DNA of 5,419 bases, from NCBI GenBank assembly GCA_027297485.1, contig JAPUHZ010000279.1, positions 1 to 5,419 on the forward strand, given 5' to 3'. The DNA comes from Deltaproteobacteria bacterium. Lineage in GTDB: Bacteria; Desulfobacterota_B; Binatia; UBA9968. Below the pieces are notes generated by a model. It saw nothing but the letters and a program-made list of their open reading frames with translations, was not told the DNA's origin and searched no databases. Made by a program: the position numbers and the translations under genes. Shown here one piece after another: positions 1 through 4,432 of this stretch (position 1 is the first letter of the stretch; every line of letters starts with the position of its first letter).

Positions 1-174
1 GCCGAGGAAGTCGACGAGGATGATGCCCGCGTCGGAGACGGTGTACTCCCTGTTGAGGGTCGCCTCCTCCTCGCAAAGGAGCCTCAGCCTGTCGCCGGGC
101 TTGATCTTCGCGTCCTGCGCCGCGGCGAACGCCGCCGCGAGGACGAGAATTGACAGGATCAGCGGTCTGAGCAT
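1..174 (-). CDS. N-terminal part of a polysaccharide-export (Wza/Poly_export-type) protein, running off the left edge
   Basis: 58 codons are visible, from ATG at 174 leftward to the window edge with the frame still open. Residues 1-20 are a signal peptide (short basic start, Leu/Ile/Ala core, AAAQ end), so the product is exported. Residues 21-58 match the start of the Poly_export domain: KIKPGDRLRL, then an acidic stretch, then NREYTVSDAGIILVDFLG. In this family the domain lies in the periplasmic ring of capsule/exopolysaccharide export channels and is normally followed by SLBB domains, which are outside the window if present. Only AGAGG about 12-13 nt before the ATG resembles a ribosome site. 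The copy at 1508-1786 differs at three of these 58 residues. Whether this copy is full length or also truncated cannot be seen. The domain call is fairly secure; the pathway role is inferred. Confidence 0.7.
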   Translation of the reverse strand, partial: MLRPLILSILVLAAAFAAAQDAKIKPGDRLRLLCEEEATLNREYTVSDAGIILVDFLG

Positions 175-227
175 CTGGCAGGAACAACCTCTACGTTTAG
201 GACGGACGAAGGGTACCTTCGGGAGCC
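2..227. repeat. Direct repeat, copy A (export-gene 5' end plus leader)
   Basis: This 226-bp stretch recurs at 1614-1839 with a constant offset of 1612 bp, no gaps and about 10 substitutions (about 96% identity). The first 113 bp are identical. It covers the first codons of the export gene and about 53 bp upstream of its ATG. Similarity stops abruptly after position 227. Because it is much better conserved than the tRNA-derived repeat beside it, the duplication is probably recent. Confidence 0.9.
175..227 (-). promoter_or_regulatory. Conserved leader of export-gene copy A, with a small hairpin
   Basis: The 53 bp before the ATG are conserved in both copies with one substitution (T197/C1809). 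A palindrome at 207-221 forms a 6-bp stem (cgaagg/ccttcg) with a 3-nt loop, 33 nt before the start codon. I see no convincing sigma70 -35/-10 pair, so this is called a leader or possible promoter region only because of its conservation and position. Confidence 0.35.
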
Positions 228-244
228 TGATTCTGAGGGGGTTA

Positions 245-293
245 GTTGGCAGTCGGGGAGTTGGCGAACAACTGCAGACTGGAAACTGCCAAC
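245..293. repeat. Inverted repeat of the AGTTGGCAGT family beside att copy 1
   Basis: Arms gttggcagt (245-253) and actgccaac (285-293) are perfect complements with 31 nt between them. An overlapping alternative pairing uses cagtcgg (250-256) and ccgactg (295-301). Related words recur at 1861-1914 in the same position relative to att copy 2. This looks like a dispersed intergenic hairpin repeat; it has no U-tract and so is not a typical terminator. Confidence 0.55.
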
Positions 294-313
294 CGCCGAC
301 TGAAAGCTGACGC

Positions 314-360
314 TGGTGCCGCAGGGCGGACTTGAACCGCCGACCCTCGCATTTTCAGTG
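314..360 (-). other. tRNA 3'-half, putative attachment site copy 1
   Basis: On the minus strand this reads as a tRNA from anticodon loop to CCA: loop CTGAAAA (358-352), anticodon-stem 3' strand TGCGA (351-347), variable loop GGGTC (346-342), T stem GGCGG/CCGCC (341-337 and 329-325) around TTCAAGT (336-330), acceptor 3' strand CTGCGGC (324-318), discriminator A (317), CCA (316-314). There is no matching D arm, anticodon-stem 5' strand or acceptor 5' strand, so it is only half a tRNA. If the loop is read at face value, the anticodon GAA suggests tRNA-Phe, but that is weak. Half-tRNAs that begin at the anticodon loop are the usual scar of tyrosine-recombinase integration. Positions 314-347 are identical to att copy 3. 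Confidence 0.75.
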
Positions 361-477
361 GTGTCCTTGGTGCCAGCTGGTGTCCGCTGATACCACCGAC
401 TGGACCTAAATCGTCCAATCCGTGCCCGCCCGTGCCAGCTTGTTTCGGATCGTAAAGTTCCACTTAAGTTCCACTTG
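361..477. repeat. Conserved inner flank of att copy 1, with an 11-bp tandem repeat
   Basis: These 117 bp align without a gap to 3571-3687 (73 of 117 identical by my count). The best block is around cgtgccagc, and the end ttccacttg is shared. Inside lies a perfect 11-bp tandem duplication, aagttccactt at 455-465 and 466-476. That period is about one helical turn, a common layout for integrase arm-binding sites. This is the side of the half-tRNA that belongs to the element in the usual integration geometry. No protein-coding function is apparent here. The stretch from 478 to 568 shows nothing I recognise. Confidence 0.5.
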
Positions 478-568
478 GGCGCTCATCGAGTGCACTGGCC
501 TAGTCGGCTTTAGTCGAAGGGGTCATCTAACCTACGCTGGCGTCACCTAGGTTCAGTCATCAATTCTG

Positions 569-865
569 CTAGTACACAGAACTCGGAGGCTCGCCCTGCT
601 CAATGTACCGCAACAATATCTGAAGTGCGCGCTGATCGATAGGTTCGTCAGATTCTGAAAGTTCTAATATCTGTAAGCCTTCTAATTTGAGGTGTACAGG
701 TCGCCCTTTTCTATCAATGACGACACCGTCTTCTCTATAGCCTGAATGACGACTGTCATAAAACTCCAATTCAGTCGTCAGATCATATGCATCGTCGTAT
801 TTTTCTATAGTCTCCTTCTTCCAGAATATATAATATAGTGGAAACATGTTCTCAAAATTCTTCAT
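569..865 (-). CDS. Hypothetical small acidic protein (98 aa)
   Basis: I do not recognise this protein. It is a 98-residue soluble, acidic product with no signal peptide or membrane segment. The aromatic N-terminus (FENMFPLYYIFWKK) is followed by an acidic middle, a VVIDRKGRPVHLKLEGLQIL segment (about 48-67) that looks like a beta-hairpin plus helix start, and a C-terminal helix ending EQGEPPSSVY. The ATG at 865 is the first start in frame, with no clear ribosome site before it. The DNA is visibly more AT-rich than the genes around it, which suggests a separate origin. It is the leftmost gene in element E1, between att copy 1 and the long palindrome. Small acidic proteins in such settings are sometimes immunity proteins or antitoxins, but no partner is visible and I do not claim that role. 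Confidence 0.6.
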   Translation of the reverse strand: MKNFENMFPLYYIFWKKETIEKYDDAYDLTTELEFYDSRHSGYREDGVVIDRKGRPVHLKLEGLQILELSESDEPIDQRALQILLRYIEQGEPPSSVY

Positions 866-913
866 AATTAATGTCTGTACATGTTAATAATTTGTCAGAA
901 AATAAGTTGTTCT

Positions 914-1050
914 ATGCCTCATGACGCGCAGGCCGCGAACCATGAGCTCCACGGAACCAAGTCCTGAGGCTTTGCACGCGCCCGGCATCGAGAAGCCCCA
1001 GGACGTACAGCGCGCTGCCCTCACCCTTCGGCCTGCGCGTCCTGAGGCAT
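914..1050. repeat. 137-bp imperfect palindrome (two nested, concentric stems)
   Basis: The outer arms 914-935 and 1029-1050 are reverse complements at 21 of 22 positions. The inner arms gtcctgaggctt (961-972) and aagccccaggac (993-1004) pair at 11 of 12, and both pairs share the same centre (about 982), so one long hairpin with a large internal loop is possible. A 6-bp direct repeat gttcta lies at each end (909-914 and 1059-1064), the right copy overlapping the stop codon of the 145-aa gene. It could be a MITE-like insertion, a structured RNA, or a 3'-end structure for the gene to its right. The lack of a T-run argues against a simple terminator. The interval 866-1061 has no gene. Confidence 0.7.
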
Positions 1051-1061
1051 GAAATCACGTT

Positions 1062-1499
1062 CTAGTCCTGCCTGTAGTGCCGTACAGCGGGAAGTACGCC
1101 TAATTGAATGCCATAGAAGCCTCGTCTGACAGCCCAGATTGACACCCCCTTTGACGAGTCATGAGGAAAACCCTCTTCAAGTTTGCCAAGGGCGTCGACG
1201 CGCAATAAAAATAACTCTTTGCTAAAAACTATATACCTCTTGTGCTCACTGTATTCCCAAGTGCCACTTGCCTTGGCATTAATGACGGGAGAAGTGGCTG
1301 TCACAGTCTGCACGAAAGTCCCATCTGGGTTTATGACGATCCTGTTCTTTACAGGGCCCGTAATTGGTTCGAATGTCCCTTCATATGTCCCTGGAATATC
1401 TTCAGTATTGATCGGAACATTGAAGGCTATAACCATCAGTAGCAACGTGGTCACGATCAATATTCCGACGCAGAGCAGAACTTTTTTTCGTATCTTCAT
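1062..1499 (-). CDS. Membrane-anchored small beta-rich protein (145 aa), unknown function
   Basis: The basic start MKIRKK is followed by one hydrophobic segment (about 7-27), fitting a signal anchor; there is no lipobox ending in Cys. The rest is short beta strands: GTYEGTF (37-43), NRIVINPDGTFVQTV (52-66), GTWEYSEHKRYIVFS (79-93) and a closing GFYGIQLG (127-134). This G-x-Y, x-N-x-DGTF, x-G-x-W pattern occurs in many small lipocalin-like or beta-barrel exported proteins, so the fold is inferred and the function unknown. I prefer ATG at 1499; a TTG at 1511 would add four residues. The start lies 8 nt after the stop of the truncated export frame, so it is probably transcribed and perhaps translationally coupled from that promoter. 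The gene appears complete, and its stop abuts the long palindrome. Confidence 0.7.
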   Translation of the reverse strand: MKIRKKVLLCVGILIVTTLLLMVIAFNVPINTEDIPGTYEGTFEPITGPVKNRIVINPDGTFVQTVTATSPVINAKASGTWEYSEHKRYIVFSKELFLLRVDALGKLEEGFPHDSSKGVSIWAVRRGFYGIQLGVLPAVRHYRQD

Positions 1500-1507
1500 G
1501 CCTTGGA

Positions 1508-1786
1508 TCAATAACTGAAGGAAGGATTACTGCGGAGGATTCGCTCGTCGATCAGCTGCTTCGCGATCGCAAGTGCGGCCTCCTGCTCCGTAAACCCCTC
1601 GACCTTGATTGCTCCGAGGAAGTCGACGAGGATGATGCCCGCGTCGGAGACGGTGTACTCCCTGTTGAGGGTCGCCTCCTCCTCGCAAAGGAGCCTCAGC
1701 CTGTCGCCGGGCTTGATCTTCGCGTCTTGCGCGGCGGCGACCGCGGCCGCGAGCACGAGAATTGACAGGATCAAGGCTTTGAGCAT
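1508..1786 (-). pseudogene. 3'-truncated polysaccharide-export (Poly_export) gene, 92 codons
   Basis: From ATG at 1786 the frame encodes a signal peptide (1-20, ending AAAQ) and most of a Poly_export domain: KIKPGDRLRL, NREYTVSDAGIILVDFLGAI, then VEGFTEQEAALAIAKQLIDE. It breaks off at ERILRSNPSFSY, just where family members normally continue into more strands and SLBB domains. Export proteins of this family are usually several times longer, so this is a remnant or at best a secreted peptide. It is nearly identical to the gene start at 1-174. The stop lies 8 nt before the 145-aa gene, so the remnant may now serve that gene as promoter and leader. Confidence 0.75.
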
Positions 1787-1839
1787 CTGGCAGGAACAAC
1801 CTCTACGTTCAGGACGGACGAAGGGTACCTTCGGGAGCC
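1614..1839. repeat. Direct repeat, copy B (export-gene 5' end plus leader)
   Basis: Second copy of the 226-bp repeat at 2-227, at offset 1612. The similarity ends next to the same kind of AGTTGGCAGT hairpin and tRNA half (offset 1618 there). The whole right end of the element therefore seems duplicated, with the noncoding part diverging faster than the coding part. The conserved leader with hairpin cgaagg/ccttcg is at 1819-1833. Confidence 0.9.
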
Positions 1840-1860
1840 CGTAAATGGAGACGGTAGATT

Positions 1861-1914
1861 GCAGTTGGCAGTTCGCAGTCGTTGACCCAGCCACTACTGC
1901 TAACTGTCAACTGC
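1861..1914. repeat. Inverted repeat of the AGTTGGCAGT family beside att copy 2
   Basis: Arms gcagttggcagtt (1861-1873) and aactgtcaactgc (1902-1914) are complementary at 12 of 13 positions with a 28-nt loop. Further cagt/actg words flank them. It occupies the same place as the repeat at 245-293, between the export-gene leader and the tRNA half. Confidence 0.55.
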
Positions 1915-1931
1915 CCACTGCCAGCTCTTGC

Positions 1932-1978
1932 CGCTGCCGCAGGGCGGACCTGAAGCGCCTGGCCCTCGCATTTCTGGC
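1932..1978 (-). other. Decayed tRNA 3'-half, putative attachment site copy 2
   Basis: At an offset of 1618 from copy 1, gccgcagggcggac and ccctcgcattt are conserved. CCA is replaced by GCG (1934-1932), and the T stem has one mismatched pair (GGCGC/CCGCC, 1959-1955 with 1947-1943). The loop reads TTCAGGT. The right flank aligns poorly with those of copies 1 and 3. This looks like an old or mutated site that may no longer recombine. It marks the E1/E2 boundary. Confidence 0.55.
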
Positions 1979-2041
1979 TGTAGACCGTCATTCGGCCACT
2001 CTGAATTTGAGTGGGCAGAGATTTGGACCTTCAGGCGGGCG

Positions 2042-2070
2042 TTCGGAAAATCGCACAGTCTGGCTGTAAT
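2042..2070 (+). promoter_or_regulatory. Possible sigma70-type promoter for the S12-family gene
   Basis: TTCGGA (2042-2047) and TGTAAT (2065-2070) are separated by 17 bp, with 3 of 6 and 5 of 6 matches to consensus, about 84 bp before the start codon. It lies inside element E2, after the att copy. A weak match like this can arise by chance. Confidence 0.25.
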
Positions 2071-2154
2071 TCTCTTATCAGTGGAACTCACGGTTCACGA
2101 AAATCCGTGTAGTGAGTAGGCTCAGCGCCGGTGGGGCGAGTTGGAGACGAACAT

Positions 2155-3774
2155 ATGAATAGACCCCGCAGGACGCTCGGTATGGGATCTGCCATGGCTC
2201 TGGCAGCCGTTATCGCACTGGCTGGCAGCCCCTCCCCAGCCTCCTCCCAGTCGCTTGAGAAGCGCATTGAGGAGTATCTCGATCCATTCCTGCAGACAGG
2301 AAACTTCAGCGGCTCGGTTCTAGTCGGCCGGGACGGAAAAGTGCTTTTCTCGAAGAGCTACGGTTATGCGAACATTGAGGGCAAGGCACCAAACACTCCA
2401 AATACCAGCTTCCATCTCGCTTCAGTCTCCCGCGTCGTTACTTCGATCGCCTTCATGCGCCTCGTAGAGCAGGGGCGTGTCTCGACGGACGATCCTCTCT
2501 CAAAATACCTGCCTGAGTGGCCCCGTGGCGACGAGATCACAATCCACCACCTCCTAACCCTCTCAGCAGGCTTTCCGAACATAAACTCTATGCCCGGCTA
2601 TGGCCTGTGGCAACGGTCGCCGCAAACGCCCTCCACGCTTGTCGAAAAGTTTCGCGACAAGCCTTTGGAATTTGAACCCGGAACGCAAACAGCACACAGC
2701 AACTCGAACTACAACGTCCTTGCGCTGCTCATAGAAAAGATCTCAGGCCTTAGCTTCGGAGAGTTCTTAGAAAAAGAGATTTTTGCGCCGCTAGAGATGA
2801 AGAGAACCGGACACGACGGCGATTCCACATATGCGGGGCCAGATTGGGCTTTGGGATACCGCCCTGATGGGATGGCGAACGTCGTGCCGATGGGAGATAT
2901 AGACTGGAGCGTCAAATCCGGGAACGGCTCCCTCTACTCCACGACAGAGGACCTCTACCGTCTAGACCGTGCTCTAGCAAGCGAAAGGCTCTTGGGCAAG
3001 GCAGCGCAGAAAAAGATGTTCACTCCGTATTTCCAAGGCAGTGCATACGGATGGTTTAATCTGGAGAGGTTCGGATCGCCGGAGATCTACATCAGCGGCA
3101 TAAGTCCAGGTTTCGGCGCATATTGGGGACGGTCCGTCGATAGCGACGTTACTGTCATCGTGCTTGGGAACACGTACAACGGAGTGTGCTACACGATTGG
3201 CCGCGACCTGATTGCAATGGAGCTGGGCGAGCCGTTTGAGCCAGCCGCTATGATCTCTGACCGGCCTGATCCAGCGCTGCTGGAGGAGTTCGCCGGTTCT
3301 TACAAGTTTGGACCCGACTTCTACCTTCCGAACGGGACAGTCAGGATCACTGTTCGCGACGGACACCTCTACAACCAAGGCTATTGGCTGATGCCGACGA
3401 CGCACGGAAAGGAGACCTTTCAACATAGGCGCTACTGGTCGTTGCTTGAATTCAAGAGAGATGAATTGGGCAAAGTCGTCGAACTTAAATACGACAACTT
3501 CATCGGCCGCAGGATAGAAAGAATGGTGCCGCAGGGCGGACTTGAACCGCCGACCCTAGCGTTCTCAGTGATGTCTTTCGTGTTGAGACGTGTTGTCGCG
3601 TACCCCGATTCGAACCTACATTGGCCAAATCGTGCACTCTCGTGCCAGCCAGTTTCGAACCGTGGTCCTCCATTTTTCTTCCACTTGTCCGACCCTCGCA
3701 TACGGAGTGCCGCAACCCAAGCCCCTGGTGCGATCATCGATCATCCGATAAGGAGGCCAGCCCGGACATTTTGA
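2155..3774 (+). CDS. Secreted beta-lactamase/esterase-like (S12 family) protein with altered catalytic motifs and an att-derived tail
   Basis: The start is ATG 2155, with GGAG 8 nt upstream; an in-frame GTG at 2131 is less likely. The product is 539 aa. Residues 1-32 are a signal peptide ending SSQ, followed by a serine beta-lactamase-like domain (about 40-350) and a further beta-rich domain to about 456, the usual size for this group. The family uses S-x-x-K, Y-x-N and H/K-x-G. Here the aligned sites read S90-V-S-R93, H181-S-N183 and I313-S-G315 (before PGFGAYW). The nucleophile Ser remains, but Lys, Tyr and His/Lys are replaced, so it may be a pseudoenzyme or binding protein. From Met457 the frame enters the tRNA half (3524-3570) and its flank, giving about 83 unrelated residues; the original stop is presumably lost. 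It is the only gene in element E2. Confidence 0.85.
   Translation: MNRPRRTLGMGSAMALAAVIALAGSPSPASSQSLEKRIEEYLDPFLQTGNFSGSVLVGRDGKVLFSKSYGYANIEGKAPNTPNTSFHLASVSRVVTSIAFMRLVEQGRVSTDDPLSKYLPEWPRGDEITIHHLLTLSAGFPNINSMPGYGLWQRSPQTPSTLVEKFRDKPLEFEPGTQTAHSNSNYNVLALLIEKISGLSFGEFLEKEIFAPLEMKRTGHDGDSTYAGPDWALGYRPDGMANVVPMGDIDWSVKSGNGSLYSTTEDLYRLDRALASERLLGKAAQKKMFTPYFQGSAYGWFNLERFGSPEIYISGISPGFGAYWGRSVDSDVTVIVLGNTYNGVCYTIGRDLIAMELGEPFEPAAMISDRPDPALLEEFAGSYKFGPDFYLPNGTVRITVRDGHLYNQGYWLMPTTHGKETFQHRRYWSLLEFKRDELGKVVELKYDNFIGRRIERMVPQGGLEPPTLAFSVMSFVLRRVVAYPDSNLHWPNRALSCQPVSNRGPPFFFHLSDPRIRSAATQAPGAIIDHPIRRPARTF
3524..3570 (-). other. tRNA 3'-half, putative attachment site copy 3
   Basis: It matches copy 1 at 44 of 47 positions, with the 34 bp covering CCA, acceptor strand, T arm and variable loop identical. 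The differences lie in the anticodon stem and loop (loop CTGAGAA instead of CTGAAAA). It abuts the S12-family gene without a gap: the gene's frame passes straight through it, and the ATG of the MVPQGGLEPP stretch spans the junction. It marks the E2/E3 boundary. Confidence 0.75.
3571..3687. repeat. Conserved inner flank of att copy 3
   Basis: Ungapped partner of 361-477 (about 62% identical, ending in the same ttccacttg). It contains ttcgaacc twice, about 40 bp apart (3610-3617 and 3654-3661), which could be recombinase-binding words, but lacks the perfect 11-bp tandem of copy 1. It is translated as part of the S12-family tail, which is probably incidental. Confidence 0.5.
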
Positions 3775-3883
3775 TCAGCCTGAACAAGGCACCGTCAACC
3801 CGGTCACATCGCGCTGCCCCGTTTGCCCAGATACTTTGGACGTGCGCAAACGGGCCTTCACTTTGATTGAACCGTCGGGGGTG
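3688..3883. other. Stretch with no supported gene of its own
   Basis: The S12-family frame ends at 3774. A forward frame is open from 3752 after a TAA and runs to 3955, encoding CPVCPDTLDVRKRAF and then the small peptide listed next. It has no ATG before 3884, so it may be the broken end of an older gene. AAGGAGG at 3750-3756 is a strong ribosome-site match with no sensible ATG or GTG behind it. The word ccgaccctcgcat (3689-3701) repeats 13 bp of att copy 1. Confidence 0.3.
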
Positions 3884-3955
3884 ATGGCGCGCGCGTCAGG
3901 CATGAAGAAACGCAAGAGGGACTGGCCGACTCCAAATCTGAGGGATGAAGAATGA
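3884..3955 (+). CDS. Possible small coupled ORF (23 aa) overlapping the next gene
   Basis: ATG at 3884 (another at 3902) opens a 23-residue frame, MARASGMKKRKRDWPTPNLR plus DEE. Its TGA (3953-3955) overlaps the ATG of the 133-aa gene as ATGA, the arrangement used for translational coupling. The peptide is very basic in the middle. It is the tail of a longer open frame from 3752, so it may be a leader peptide or the 3' end of a truncated gene. No ribosome site is clear. Confidence 0.25.
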   Translation: MARASGMKKRKRDWPTPNLRDEE

Positions 3956-4353
3956 GTTGGATACAGAAAACCATTATCGAGGACAACAATTTCAGACTGA
4001 TCGGGAAGAAGTGGCGTGGCAAGCAAGGCCTGCTTCTCGAAGACAAGACGGTGGCGTTCGATATGAAGGATTCCAAGAAGAAGGCTACTTGGGTGTATCT
4101 AGGGCGTGATTTCCTCAGCAATCTTGTCGGAAGGGATGATGGCTTCCGGGATGTCATCGACGGTCTTGACCGCTACCATGGACTGACCTTTGACATAAAG
4201 GGCGACAACATCATGATTAAGAGCATCCAGCACAGCAGGGCAATCGAAGTGCCTAAGACGACGCTGATCGAAGCCTGGGACGAACTGATGTCCGACGACT
4301 ACACAGAAGAATCATCCCCTGAGGCAGAACCCGCCATGCCCATGGATGACTAG
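3952..4353 (+). CDS. Hypothetical protein with acidic tail (133 aa)
   Basis: The start is ATG 3952, preceded by GAGG (3940-3943) at 8 nt. The product is soluble, with no signal peptide or membrane segment. An N-terminal half rich in Lys and Asp (WRGKQGLLLEDKTVAFDMKD) leads to WVYLGRDFLSNLVGRDDGFR (about 47-66), a likely helix, then the strand-like HGLTFDIKGDNIMIKSI (about 76-92) and a helix TTLIEAWDELMSDD. The last 20 residues are almost all Glu, Pro, Asp, Ser, Ala and Met and are probably disordered. I do not recognise the family. It lies in element E3, after att copy 3, and its stop shares a CTAG with an opposing short frame. Confidence 0.65.
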   Translation: MSWIQKTIIEDNNFRLIGKKWRGKQGLLLEDKTVAFDMKDSKKKATWVYLGRDFLSNLVGRDDGFRDVIDGLDRYHGLTFDIKGDNIMIKSIQHSRAIEVPKTTLIEAWDELMSDDYTEESSPEAEPAMPMDD

Positions 4354-4427
4354 CGAGAACCCTCGTCCAAGTCACCCATCCACTCGACGATCTTCTTCTT
4401 GATCCCCGAGCTGACATGGATCCCCAT
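4350..4427 (-). CDS. Possible short frame or gene remnant (25 aa) behind the membrane-protein gene
   Basis: ATG 4427 to TAG 4350-4352 encodes MGIHVSSGIKKKIVEWMGDL plus DEGSR. An in-frame TTG (4436) overlaps the TGA of the membrane-protein gene. Codons end mostly in G or C (atc, gtc, agc, aag, gag), which looks more coding-like than chance, and the peptide could be a C-terminal helix. It may be the end of a lost gene or a tiny coupled ORF; nothing names it. Confidence 0.2.
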   Translation of the reverse strand: MGIHVSSGIKKKIVEWMGDLDEGSR

Positions 4428-4432
4428 GCGGA

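Noticed and set aside
314..420. A complete tRNA gene at att copy 1
   Set aside because: The T arm, acceptor 3' strand and CCA are perfect, but no CTGCGGC (the plus-strand form of the 5' acceptor strand) or D arm occurs within a tRNA length to the right, and the anticodon stem has no partner.
242..463. 73-codon reverse frame over att copy 1 (GSAVQVRPAAP-type peptide)
   Set aside because: It is a translation of the tRNA half and its flank, a known source of spurious proteins.
914..1050. Integron attC site or rho-independent terminator
   Set aside because: The ends lack the conserved attC core words and no integron integrase is present; no T-run follows either arm.
1183..1518. 111-codon forward frame opposite the 145-aa gene
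   Set aside because: The reverse frame has a signal anchor and a regular beta-strand pattern and starts just after the export fragment; the forward frame has no ribosome site or recognisable features.
2974..3426. 150-codon reverse-strand frame inside the S12-family gene
   Set aside because: It lies wholly within a well-supported gene, has no family features, and is explained as a shadow frame.
3600..3665. Additional tRNA T-arm-like words (ttcgaacc on the plus strand, GGTTCGAA on the minus strand) in the flank of att copy 3
   Set aside because: The bases around the loops do not form a 5-bp T stem and no acceptor/CCA follows. I treat them as possible binding words only.
3689..3701. A fourth attachment site
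   Set aside because: Only 13 bp match att copy 1, with no T arm or CCA; it is too short to separate from chance or a small remnant.
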